Below are positions 50,207 through 60,400 of a DNA stretch of 64,000 nucleotides, in pieces. Numbering within the stretch: the first letter of the stretch is position 1; each line of letters begins with the position of its first letter. The notes under the pieces were generated by a model. That model ran no database searches and was not told the origin of the DNA. It saw nothing but the letters and a program-made list of their open reading frames with translations. Both the position numbers and the translations under genes were made by a program. Origin of the DNA: Hydrogenophaga sp. (lineage in GTDB: Bacteria > Pseudomonadota > Gammaproteobacteria > Burkholderiales > Burkholderiaceae_C); the NCBI RefSeq assembly GCF_018780075.1, contig NZ_JADMKB010000037.1:124001-188000 (forward strand), written 5' to 3'.

Positions 50207-50280
50207 CCGCCGGGCCGCCCCAAGGCGAAACGCGCCCCCTCGGGGGGCAGCGACCCGCGCAGCGGTGGAGCGTGGGGGTC
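50207..50280 (-). repeat. GC-rich intergenic repeat after pyrB
   Basis: On the minus strand it begins at the pyrB stop (TGACCCCCACGCTCC), has a hairpin GCCCCCC / GGGGGC and ends CTTGGGGCGGCCCGGCGGC. It shares most of its sequence with the copy at 52182-52259. Confidence 0.75.
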
Positions 50281-51235
50281 AAGCCTCATTCCCTGCAACG
50301 ATGCCGAGCACAGCCATGCGCACGGCAATACCGAACGTCACCTGCGGCAGGATCACGCTCTGCGGTCCGTCGACCACGGCCGACTCGATTTCGACGCCGC
50401 GGTTGATCGGGCCCGGGTGCATGACGATGGCGTCGGGCTTGGCCCAGCGCAGGCGCTCGGGCGTGAGGCCGAAGCTCTTGAAGTACTCCTGGCTGGACGG
50501 CAGCAGCGCGCCGCTCATGCGCTCGTTCTGCAGGCGCAGCGTGATCACCACGTCGCAGTCCCTGATGCCCTCTTCCAGCGTGTGGCAGACCCGCACGCCC
50601 ATGTGCGAGAGGTCGCTCGGCACCAGGGTGCGCGGGCCGACCACGCGCACGTCGGGGCAGCCCAGCGTGGTGAGCGCGTGGATGTCGGAGCGCGCCACGC
50701 GCGAGTGCAGCACGTCGCCCACGATGGCCACCGAGAGCTGGGTGAAGTCTTTTTTGTAGTGCCGGATGGTGTACATGTCCAGCAGGCCCTGCGTGGGGTG
50801 CGCGTGGCGGCCGTCACCGGCGTTGACCACGTGCACGTGCGGCGCCACGTGTTGCGAGATCAGGTAGGGCGCACCCGACTCGCTGTGCCGCACGACGAAG
50901 ATGTCGGCCGCCATCGCGGAGAGGTTGGCAATCGTGTCGAGCAGGCTCTCGCCCTTGGCGGTGGAGCTGCGCGCGATGTCCAGCGTGTAGACGTCGGCCG
51001 AGAGGCGCGTGGCCGCGATGTCGAAGGTGGTGCGGGTGCGGGTGCTGTTCTCGAAGAACAGGTTGAACACGCTTTTGCCGCGCAGCAGCGGCACCTTCTT
51101 CACCTCGCGGTCGCTCACGCTCACGAAGTTGGCGGCGGTGTCGAGGATCTGGGTGAGGATGTCTCGCGACAGGCCCTCGGTGGAGAGCAGGTGGATCAGT
51201 TCGCCGTTTTTGTTCAGTTGGGGGTTGCGAGCCAC
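50279..51235 (-). CDS. pyrB: Aspartate carbamoyltransferase catalytic subunit
   Basis: PyrB joins carbamoyl phosphate and aspartate, the committed step of pyrimidine synthesis. The 318-residue product has the carbamoyl-phosphate motif [12 protein letters not shown], the [11 protein letters not shown] segment, and the aspartate-site LRLQNERM and [12 protein letters not shown] at 51235 (MARNPQLNK) is preferred, with AAGGA at about eight bases; an in-frame TTG at 51256 overlaps pyrR. It forms the pyrR-pyrB-pyrC' unit. Confidence 0.95.
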   Translation of the reverse strand: MARNPQLNKNGELIHLLSTEGLSRDILTQILDTAANFVSVSDREVKKVPLLRGKSVFNLFFENSTRTRTTFDIAATRLSADVYTLDIARSSTAKGESLLDTIANLSAMAADIFVVRHSESGAPYLISQHVAPHVHVVNAGDGRHAHPTQGLLDMYTIRHYKKDFTQLSVAIVGDVLHSRVARSDIHALTTLGCPDVRVVGPRTLVPSDLSHMGVRVCHTLEEGIRDCDVVITLRLQNERMSGALLPSSQEYFKSFGLTPERLRWAKPDAIVMHPGPINRGVEIESAVVDGPQSVILPQVTFGIAVRMAVLGIVAGNEA

Positions 51236-51236
51236 G

Positions 51237-51752
51237 TCAGAGATCCTTGTTTTCAAGCACGAAGCGGAAGCGGCCGTTGTCGTCGCGCGCCAGTTCGAGC
51301 TGCTGGCTGGCCGGCAGACTCAGGGTGGCCGCGCAGACATTGGCCTGGATCGGCAGCTCGCGCCCGCCCCGGTCCACCAGCACCGCGAGCTGCACGCTGG
51401 CCGGACGGCCGTAGTCGAACAGCTCGTTGATCACGGCGCGCAGTGTGCGGCCGGTGTAGAGCACGTCGTCGATCAGGATCACGTGCGCGCCATTCACGTC
51501 GAAGGGCAACACGGTCTGGGCCGACATGGCCAGGCCGCGCTGTGCGAAATCGTCGCGGTGCATCGACGAGGAGATGACGCCCGCGTCACCGGGCAGGCCC
51601 AGTTCGCGCTGCAGGCGTTCGGCCAGCCAGGCACCCCCAGAGGTGATGCCCGCGAGCACCACAGGCTGGGCGGTGGCAGCGATCAGCGTTTGCACGCCGC
51701 GCAGCAGATCGGTGTAGAGCAGCTCGGCGTCGAGCTGGATGGTTTGGGTCAA
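51237..51752 (-). CDS. pyrR: PyrR bifunctional pyrimidine regulator / uracil phosphoribosyltransferase-like protein
   Basis: A 171-residue type I phosphoribosyltransferase. The PRPP loop is [16 protein letters not shown], preceded by SSSMHRDDF and followed by [14 protein letters not shown], all typical of PyrR. In Gram-positive bacteria PyrR controls pyr mRNA attenuation; in Proteobacteria its regulatory role is less certain. The start is TTG at 51752, with AGGAG six bases upstream, and it overlaps ruvX as TTGA. Confidence 0.92.
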   Translation of the reverse strand: MTQTIQLDAELLYTDLLRGVQTLIAATAQPVVLAGITSGGAWLAERLQRELGLPGDAGVISSSMHRDDFAQRGLAMSAQTVLPFDVNGAHVILIDDVLYTGRTLRAVINELFDYGRPASVQLAVLVDRGGRELPIQANVCAATLSLPASQQLELARDDNGRFRFVLENKDL

Positions 51753-52123
51753 GGCAGGCTCCTCAGAAACTGTTCCAGGATGATGCAGGCGCTGGCCGCG
51801 TCGGCGTCCTTGGCGCCCAGGCTGTGGGCTTCGGTGGTGCTGTAGCGCTCGTCCATCTCGAACACGGGCAGACCATGGCGGCCGCGCAGCTGTCGGGCGA
51901 ACTTCTGCGCCCGCGCGGTGTTCTCGTGGGGCGCGCCGTCGGGGTGAAAGGGCACGCCGACGACCAGCGCGTCGGGCTGCCATTCTTTCAGCCGCGCCGC
52001 GATCTGTGCGAAGCGGGCATCGCCCTCGGCGGCGATGGTGGCCTGCGGCGTGGCGGTGCGGGTGATGCGGTTGCCGCTGGCGACGCCGGTGCGCTTCAGG
52101 CCGTAGTCAAACGCCATGAACAT
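51749..52123 (-). CDS. ruvX: Holliday junction resolvase-like RuvX/YqgF
   Basis: RNase H-fold protein of the YqgF family, implicated in pre-16S rRNA 3'-end processing and possibly junction resolution. Catalytic-type motifs: AFDYGLKRTGVASG (first Asp), LVVGVPFHPDG, and FEMDERYSTTEAH with ASACIILEQFL at the end. The start is uncertain: ATG at 52123 begins close to the first strand. The frame continues to an ATG at 52270 overlapping the algH stop, but that 49-codon extension translates the GC-rich repeat at 52182-52259. Confidence 0.85.
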   Translation of the reverse strand: MFMAFDYGLKRTGVASGNRITRTATPQATIAAEGDARFAQIAARLKEWQPDALVVGVPFHPDGAPHENTARAQKFARQLRGRHGLPVFEMDERYSTTEAHSLGAKDADAASACIILEQFLRSLP

Positions 52124-52181
52124 CTGGCACCGGGCCGGGACGTCGGGACCGCCGGGGTGGTCGTCGGAAGGCGGCGGGACA

Positions 52182-52259
52182 GCCGCCGGGCCGCCCCCAA
52201 GGCTGGCCCCGTCCCTCTGGGGGGCAGCGGCCCGCAACGCGGCGGAGTGTGGGGGCTCA
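52182..52259 (-). repeat. GC-rich intergenic repeat after algH
   Basis: On the minus strand TGAGCCCCCACACTCCGCC begins eight bases past the algH stop; a GCCCCCCAGAGGG hairpin and CTTGGGGGCGGCCCGGCGGC follow. It matches the copy at 50207-50280 and separates algH from ruvX. Confidence 0.75.
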
Positions 52260-52266
52260 CAACCCT

Positions 52267-52857
52267 TCATGCGTGCCCAGCGTCGGGCGACAGCATCCAG
52301 GGCTGCAACCCCAGCAAGGCCATGGCCCGTTCGTAACGCTGCTCCACAGGCGCATCAAAAATCACGCTCGGATCGGCCTCCACCGTGAGCCAGCTGTTTT
52401 CGGTGATCTCCGACTCCAGCTGCCCCTGCCCCCAGGACGCGTAGCCCAGGGTCACGAACACGCGGCGCGGGCCGGCGCCCGAGGACATGGCTTCGAGCAC
52501 GTCGCGCGAGGTGGTCATTTCCAGCCCACCGGGAATGGAGAGCGTCGAGGCGTAAACCGTTTCCCCCTCCCCGGCGTCGATCGCGTCGTGCAACACGAAG
52601 CCGCGTTCGGTCTGCACCGGGCCGCCCTGGAACACCGGTTGGTTCACCAGGTCTTCGCGCCCGAGCGCGAGATCGACCTTTTCAAACAGGCGCGGCAGCA
52701 GGATGTCGCTGGGCTTGTTGATCACCAGACCGAGCGCACCGCGCTCGCTGTGTTCGCACATGAAGACGACGCTGCGACCGAACAGCTCGTCGCTGAGCCC
52801 GGGCATTGCAATCAGGAAATGATTGGTGAGGTTGATCGGGGCAGAATCGGCGGACAT
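52267..52857 (-). CDS. algH: YqgE/AlgH family protein
   Basis: A 196-residue DUF179 protein. Conserved parts: NHFLIAMPGLSDELFGRSVVFMCEHSERGALGLVINKP at the start, VFQGGPVQTERGFVLH, and FVTLGYASWGQGQLESEITENSWLTVEAD. The biochemical role is unknown; it neighbours ruvX in most Proteobacteria. It is first in the operon algH-ruvX-pyrR-pyrB-pyrC'-plsC and divergent from the photolyase gene. Confidence 0.93.
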   Translation of the reverse strand: MSADSAPINLTNHFLIAMPGLSDELFGRSVVFMCEHSERGALGLVINKPSDILLPRLFEKVDLALGREDLVNQPVFQGGPVQTERGFVLHDAIDAGEGETVYASTLSIPGGLEMTTSRDVLEAMSSGAGPRRVFVTLGYASWGQGQLESEITENSWLTVEADPSVIFDAPVEQRYERAMALLGLQPWMLSPDAGHA

Positions 52858-52919
52858 GCGGTGATTTTAAGCCGCCGATGCCCAGGCCCCATGCCCTTCC
52901 CCACACCCGAGCGCGCCCC

Positions 52920-54407
52920 ATGAACCGCTACGACCAAGGCCTGATGTGGTTCCGGCGAGACCTGCGGGCCGACGACAACGCCGCGCTCCACCACGCGCTC
53001 AAACAATGCCGCCAGCTCTGGTGTGTGTTCGTCTTCGACACCGACATCCTCGACCCCCTGCCCCGCGCGGACCGCCGGGTCGAGTTCATCCACGCCTCGG
53101 TGATCGAGCTCGATGCCCGCCTGCGCGAGCTGGGCCGGGCCGCAGGGCGCGAGGGAACCGGGCTGATCGTGCGCCATGCGCGCGCGCAGGACGACATCCC
53201 GGCACTGGCCCAGCAGCTGCGGGTGCAGGCCGTGTTTGCCAACCACGACGACGAGCCGGCGGCGCACGCGCGCGACGCCCATGTGCGGGGTCAACTGGCC
53301 CACGCCGGCATCGTGTTCCAAGGCCACAAGGACCACCTGATCTTCGAGCGTCGCGAGGTGCTGACCCAGGCGGGGCACCCCTACGGCGTGTTCACGCCCT
53401 ACAAGAACGCCTGGCTCAAGCAAGTGGATTCGTTTTACCTGAAGGCCTACCCGGTGGAGCGGTACGCCGCCTCGCTGGCGCCACTGCCGGCAGCCCTGGA
53501 GGCACCGGTCCCGCGCCTCTCGGACATCGATTTCGAGCCCACCAACCTGTCACAACTGCCCATGCCCACCGGCGCCAGCGGCGCGCAGCACTTGCTGGAC
53601 GACTTTGTCGAGCGCATCGACCGCTACGAGGCCACGCGCAACTTCCCGGCGGTCAAGGGGCCGAGTTACCTGAGCGTGCACCTGCGCTTCGGCACGGTGT
53701 CGATCCGGCAGCTGGCGGCCCTCGCCTACCAGATGCACCTGCAAGGCATGCAGGGCGCCAGCACCTGGCTGTCCGAGCTGATCTGGCGCGATTTCTACCA
53801 CCAGATCCTGGCCAATTTCCCGCACGTGGTCGAGAAGGCCTTCAAGCCCGAGTACGACCACATCAAGTTCGAACACGGCAAACACGCCCATGAGCTGTTC
53901 GCCGCCTGGTGCGAAGGCCGCACCGGCTACCCGCTGGTGGACGCCGCCATGGCGCAGATCAACCAGACCGGCTACATGCACAACCGGCTGCGCATGGTGG
54001 TGGCGAGCTTTCTGGTGAAGGATCTGGGCATCCACTGGCAATGGGGCGAGCGCTACTTTGCCGAGAAGCTGATCGACTTCGACCTCGCCGCCAACAACGG
54101 CGGCTGGCAATGGGCCAGCTCCAGCGGCTGCGATGCACAGCCCTGGTTCCGCATCTTCAACCCGGTGACGCAGAGCGAGAAGTTCGATCCGCAAGGCAAG
54201 TTCATCCGGCGCTACCTGCCGCAGCTGGCGCAGCTGCCCGACGCCGTGATTCACGCCCCCTGGACGGCCCGCGAACTGGAGCTGGTGGGCGCGGGCGTCG
54301 AGCTGGGCAAGACCTACCCGCACCCCATCGTCGACCATGCCCTGGCGCGCGAGCGCACCTTGCTGCGCTACGCGGTGGTGAAAAAACCGGGTTCGACGAC
54401 CACATGA
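52920..54407 (+). CDS. phrB: Deoxyribodipyrimidine photolyase
   Basis: A 495-residue class I CPD photolyase that uses blue light to repair cyclobutane pyrimidine dimers. The N-terminal antenna domain begins MWFRRDLRADDNAALHHAL, and the FAD-binding C-terminal domain has SELIWRDFYHQI, RTGYPLVDAAMAQI, TGYMHNRLRMVVASFLVKDLG and the NNGGWQWASSSGCDAQPWFR segment. The start MNRYDQG follows the antenna-domain pattern. It stands alone. Confidence 0.95.
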   Translation: MNRYDQGLMWFRRDLRADDNAALHHALKQCRQLWCVFVFDTDILDPLPRADRRVEFIHASVIELDARLRELGRAAGREGTGLIVRHARAQDDIPALAQQLRVQAVFANHDDEPAAHARDAHVRGQLAHAGIVFQGHKDHLIFERREVLTQAGHPYGVFTPYKNAWLKQVDSFYLKAYPVERYAASLAPLPAALEAPVPRLSDIDFEPTNLSQLPMPTGASGAQHLLDDFVERIDRYEATRNFPAVKGPSYLSVHLRFGTVSIRQLAALAYQMHLQGMQGASTWLSELIWRDFYHQILANFPHVVEKAFKPEYDHIKFEHGKHAHELFAAWCEGRTGYPLVDAAMAQINQTGYMHNRLRMVVASFLVKDLGIHWQWGERYFAEKLIDFDLAANNGGWQWASSSGCDAQPWFRIFNPVTQSEKFDPQGKFIRRYLPQLAQLPDAVIHAPWTARELELVGAGVELGKTYPHPIVDHALARERTLLRYAVVKKPGSTTT

Positions 54408-54431
54408 AAAACCCCGGCGCGAGGGCCGGGG
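54407..54431 (-). terminator. Terminator of the pil/chp operon
   Basis: Stem CCCCGGC / GCCGGGG with loop GCGAGG. On the minus strand five T (54411-54407) follow. It lies 30 bases past the chpA stop and overlaps the phrB stop. Confidence 0.85.
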
Positions 54432-54460
54432 TCTGGATCGGGGGTGAGGCCGGCGCCTGC

Positions 54461-57400
54461 TCAGACTTCCGCAGCGGCGCTCTGCACGTAGTGCCCCACC
54501 AGGGCCAGCAACTCGTCTTCCGAGTACGGCTTGCCCAGGTAGTGGTCCACGCCCAGTTCGCGCGCATGTTCGCGGTGCTTCTCGGCAATGCGCGAAGTGA
54601 TCATGATCACCGGCAGCCCCGACAGGCGGGGGTCGCTGCGGATGTTGCGCACCAGGTCGAACCCGTCCATGCGCGGCATTTCGATGTCCGACAGCACAAC
54701 CGTCGGGCGCTCGTGCTGCAGGCGTTCGAGTGCCTGCAGGCCATCGGCCGCCAGTGACACGCGGTAGCCCTCGCGCTGCAGCAGGCGCTGCGTCACACGG
54801 CGCACGGTGATCGAGTCGTCGACCACCAGCACCAGCGGGACGGCGTTGACCACCATCTCCACCGACAAGCCGGTGTCGTCGTTGGTCGTGTTCAGCAAGC
54901 CATGCCGCTTCTTCGCCTCCACCCACGGCTGCACCTGATCGCCATACACCGTGGCCAGCGCCACCGGGTTGTAGATCAGCGCCACCGCGCCCGAAGCGAG
55001 CACCGACATGCCAGCCAGACCGGGCAGGCGGGACAACTGGGGGCCGAGGTTCTTCACCACGACTTCCTGGTTGCCGAGCACTTCGTCCACGTGCATGGCC
55101 ACCCGCTGCGCAGCGCTTCGGAAAATCACCACGGGCAGGGTGCGTCCCTGGACTTCCTGGGTCTGGGCAGACGACTGCAACAGCGCGCCGGCCCAGTAGA
55201 AAGGCACTTCTTCGCCAGCCACCGTCAAGGTGTTTTTCAAATAAGCCTGCGCCAGCTCGTCGGTACCGACGCGGCGCACGAGTTCCACCTGCGTGGAAGG
55301 CACCCCGATGGTCAGCTCACCCGTGCGTAGCATCACCACCTGCGTCACCGCTGTGGTGAGCGGCAGCACCAGCTTGAAGTTGGTGCCCTGCCCGGCGCGG
55401 GTGTGCGTCTCGACGCGGCCACCCAGGGCAATCACATCGTTTCGCACCACGTCCATGCCCACGCCACGGCCTGCCAACGACGACACTTCGCTGGCCGTGC
55501 TCAGACCGGGGGTGAAGATCAGCTGCGCAGCCTGTTCGTCGGAGAGCACCACACCGGCCTCGACCAGGTTCTGGGCCACGGCCTTCTCACGCAGGCGAAC
55601 GAGGTCCAGCCCGGCGCCGTCGTCCTGGAACACCACCGACACGTCATTGAGTTCCTGGGCCAGGCGAATCTCGATGTGGCCTTCCGCGGGTTTGCCCAAG
55701 GCCAGCCGCTGCTCCGGCATTTCGATGCCGTGCACCACGCTGTTGCGCAACAGGTGTTCGAACGCGGCGGTCATGCGGTCCAGCACGCCGCGGTCCATTT
55801 CGATGTAACCCGCCGTGATGTCCAGTCGCACCTGTTTGCCGGTCTCCTTGGACGCCTGCCGCACCACCCGGTACAGCCGCTCGGAGATGCCCTCGAACTC
55901 CACCATGCGGGTGCGCAGCAGATCGCGTTGCAGCTCACGGGTTTGCCGCCCCTGCGCCACCAGACCGTCTTCGGTCGCCTCCACCGCCCGCTGCAGGTTG
56001 CGCTGCACCGTGGCAACGTCGTTTACCGACTCGGCCATCATGCGGGTGAGTTCCTGCACCCGCGTGAAGCGGTCGAACTCCAGCGGATCGAAGGACAGGT
56101 CCGCGTCGCGGGCTTGCGCCAGGCGCGACTGCATCTGTGTTTCAGCCTGCAACTCGATGTCGCGCAGTTGGTGGCGCAAACGGTCGAGGTTGCCTGCGAG
56201 GTCCTTGAGCGAGCCACGCAAGGTCACCAGCTGGGACTCCATGCGCGAGCGGGTGATCATCACCTCGCCGGTCTGGTTGACCAGGCGGTCGAGCAGCTCG
56301 GGACGGACCCGGACCGCTGCACCGGCTCGCTGCGGCACCAGCACCGGTGGCTGCAACAGGGTCATCCCGGTCAACCCCTGCACGCCAGGCGCACTGGTGA
56401 CGACCGGCAATGCCTCAGACTCGGAAATGGTTTCCGCCAGAGGCGCATCTTCCACCGCAGCGACGCCGACGGACGCCGCATCGAACGTCTGCTCGGGGGC
56501 GGTCTGCAACACGCCATGCGACTCCACATCGGTGTGGCGCAGCAGGTCGAAGCGCGCGCACAAGGCATCGTAAGACGCCTGCAGGGGCTCCAGATCGGCT
56601 CGCTGTGGCGCTTCAGACCCCAGTCGCTCCACCGCCGTTTCAATGCGGTGAGCCATCTCGCCGAGTCGCAGCGCGCCCGCCAGACGCGCACTGCCCTTCA
56701 AGGTGTGCAGGTTGCGCAGCACCTCGCCCCGGGCACTGGTGTTGTCGGGCCGCCCCATCCACTGCCGCAGTGCACCACCCAGTTGCGGCAGCAGTTCCTG
56801 AGCCTCCTCGGCAAAGATCGGGAACAGGTCCACGTCAATCGTGTCGAGCACATCGATGTCGTCGTCGATGTCTTGCGCCGGCCCCCTCTCGGCAGCCTCC
56901 GGAGGCAACGGGGACAACAACGTGTCGAGTCCAGCAACCTCGGACGGCTCGAAGTCCGGGGGCGCAAAAGCAGAAGGACCCGCGTCCGCCTCCGCCGGCA
57001 GATCCAGCTCCACCACCGGATCATTCCCGGGTTGGGTCTCTTCCTGGTCCAGGATCTCGGCGTCGGACTCGACATGGACGTCGACTTCCGATGGTTCGCC
57101 CAGCCCGGTGTCCGCTGGCGCGGGCAGGTGCAGCAGGAGGTCCAGCGCGTTCAGCAGTTCGGCATTGGGCTCCTTGAAGAAACCGGCAGCAAACTGGTGC
57201 AACAGTCGTCGGATGTCTTCGGCAGCGTCCACGAACAACTGGGCCTGTTCGGCCGTGGCCGCTTGTCCGCCCTGCTGGTGCAAGGCCACCGAGGCCAGCG
57301 AATGCTCCAGCGCTCGAGCGATGTCAGACAGTGGCTGGAAACCGACCGTGGCGGAGCTGCCCGCGAGCGAGTGGGCCAAGGCCTCGGCCTGATCGGGAAC

Positions 57401-60400
57401 GGGTTCGTGGCGCTCCAGCGCCCATTCGGACAGGCAGGTGCCCAGGCGGCGCGACCATTCGTCGGCCTCGTTGAGGTAGACGTTGTACAACCGGATGCCG
57501 ATGCGCAACGGCCCGATCTGGCGGGTCTGCTCGTCAGGCACGTCATCGCCGATGGGATCCACAACAGGCGTTTCCGGCGCCTCGAAGGAGACGTCCACCA
57601 CGTCAGTGAAAGACACCTCCAGCGGTTCTTCGGGAGCTGCCTCCCATGCCGGGGCCTCAGCGGTGACCTCTTCCACCAACACACTGTCGGGTTCGTCCGG
57701 ATGGAACAGTGGCCCCGGCATGCCGTCCTGCAAATCGGGAGCCTGCGGCAACGCGGCCTCGGTGTCCAACGAAATGTCGTCGAAGATGGAGGACGGGTCA
57801 TCGGATAAGGAGCCATCGTCTTCCGGTGCCGGCTGGGGCGAAGACTCGGTGTGCTTCGAGGCGTGTTGGGCCAGGTCCTCAAAATCGATGTCGCTCAGCA
57901 ACGGTGCTGGCTCATCCGACACGGGCGGTGTCGCCGGCGGCGAATCGAAACTGAAATCGAGGTCCACTGCCGCGGAATCACCAAAGTCCGCGGCCGGCGC
58001 CTCCAGCACATCCTGAGCGACGACCTGCGCGTCTTCCGTCTCGACTTGCACGGGCGCTTCACCCGGCTCCTCCACGCTGACCACCGTCTCGACCGGTTCC
58101 TGCGCCTGCACGTCGGCACCCAACGGGAGGTACTGGGCGTGATCGCGCCAGGCCTGGGCACTGACCCGGAACGGCTGGGCCTTGCGGTCGCCGTCGCGGT
58201 GTTGGGCAATGTCTTCCACCCAGTGACCCAGCGAGTTCAGCGAGTCTTCGGCCAAGGATCGCAACGGCGCCCCGGTCGGGCGCTGCTCGGCGAGCGCTGC
58301 GTTGAGCACCTGCTCCATCGCCCAGGCGGCTTCTCCGAACTCCGACAAGCCCACCATGCGCGAGCTGCCCTTGAGGGTGTGATAAGCGCGGCGCAGGGTA
58401 CTGAGGTGCTCCAGATTGGACGGCTCGTGCGCCAGTGCCGCCACGGCAGCCTGCCCCTGGTCCACGACTTCGCGTGCTTCCTCCAGGAAGATGTCCAGGA
58501 GGTCGTCGTCATCGTCTCCACCCGCATCCAACACCGGCACAACCGGCGGCCTGGCAGCTTCTTCTCCACCAGTCTGCGCCAGACCGATCAGCGCCTGAGC
58601 GCCGGCCACCGCATCCTCGCCGACCACCGCCTGCGCTGCTTCTCGCGCGGCACGCGCCACGCCAGGCTGCTCGACCAGGGAGGCCTGATCGGCCAGCGAA
58701 CCCAGCTGCTCGCTCAGGTTGGCCAGGTCCACCGAGTTCTGCGCGCTGTCGACCACTCGCTGCACGTCGGCGCTCAGCGCATGGGCCTCCTCGTGTGAGG
58801 CCTGCGCGCGGGGAACGTCCACCACGGTGCGCCCCATCAGGGGCTTGAGTTCACCGGACTCTTCGTCGAAGACAAACAGCTTCTTGGCCAGCGCGGGCTG
58901 GTAGTTGAGCATGTCCACCAGGAAACTGAGCGCACTCAGGTTGTTGCCCAGCTGCTGAAACGTCCCGGCCTGACGGGCCATCACCTCGTCCACCTCGGTG
59001 TCCAGGATCTGCTCCACCGAGCTGCGCATTCGTCCGACCGTGTTCACCGCCTGGTCCAGACCCAGGACAGAGAGCACGCCGCGCATCTGCACCAACTGCG
59101 AGACCGCCACATGCAAACAGGCTTTCTCCCGGGGTGCCCGGAAAAACTGGTCCAGCGATTTTTCCACCTCACCCAAGGACACCTTGAGCTCGCCCACCAC
59201 ACTGCCCAGCGTCTGCCGGTCACTCACGCGCCGGTACAGCTGCTCCATCCAGGGCTCAAGGGGCTGCGCGGACTCACCGGCCAGCACCCGCTCCAGACGC
59301 TCGGCCAACGCCTGCGTGCGGGCGGTGAGTTCCTGATCGTTGGGGTCAAAATCCTCGAACGCCGCTTCCAGATACAACGTGGTGGTGGCCACCTCCATGG
59401 ACAGTTCCGGCTTCAGTGTGCCTGGCACACGCGCCACCTGTTCGGCCGCCTTGACCAGCGCACGGGCCAGCACGGTGCTGGCCGGGTGCAAGCGCAGCAA
59501 GGAGTCACCGATCAGGCTGTACTGGTCCTGCACCTGCCGCGCACGGCCCATGTCACCACCGGCCATCAGCGACCAGGACTCTTTGCCGGCGTTGATGCGC
59601 TTGCGAGCCTGCACCAGGAGGGCGGGATCAAAACGCCCCAGCGTCGCCTGGTTGTAGTCCACGGCGACGGCATCGGTCAGACCAAAAGCATGGCGCACGG
59701 CCACCAAGTGGGGAGCGGCCACGCCTTCCTTGGGTCGGGCCTGCGAGCAAAAGAACAACAGGTCATGAAGCAGGGTCTCTGACACGTCGCCGCGCGTCTT
59801 CTCCTGTGCCAGTCCGGACAATTGCAGCAGGATGCGCGAAGCCGCGCGCTTGACGTACAGGTCGGAGGGCACGAGGTTCTGCGCCACCGCCTCGAAATAC
59901 GCGGCGGCCACGCGCCAGAAAGTCACCACCCTGGGCACATCCGCACCGGCCGACAGCCCGGCGCACATCCGTGCCAGCTGGGTCCCGACGGCAGGGCTCG
60001 GCGACTTGATCATGAGCAACACGACCCGGTCGAACCGCGAACGCATCTGGGCATCGGCCTTTTGCGGCTCCACACCCACCGGCGCCGCCACCTCGATGCC
60101 ACGCTGGTCAAAGGCCCACAAGTCCGACGGATGCACCCGCTCGGCCGCGGCCAGCTCCTGCACCTCGCGGTACTGGCTGAAGAGCGCCACCGGCTGAACC
60201 TGCTTGTTGTTGAGGATGGCTTCGAGGTATTCGACCAGGGCGAAACTGGCGCGCTCCACCTTGCCCGCCGCTTCAGTCGTGCAGGTCTGAGGACGCTGCA
60301 CAAACCGCTGCACCGCGGCCTCCATGCCGCGCAGCACCTGGGCCGGCGCGAGCAACCCCACCATTTCAAGCGCGCCCACGGCCTGGTGCAGTTGCTGGCG

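Noticed and set aside
52124..52270. Longer ruvX starting at 52270
   Set aside because: The extra 49 codons are the GC-rich intergenic repeat also found after pyrB; the RNase H fold begins near 52117. The ATGA overlap with algH is probably coincidental.
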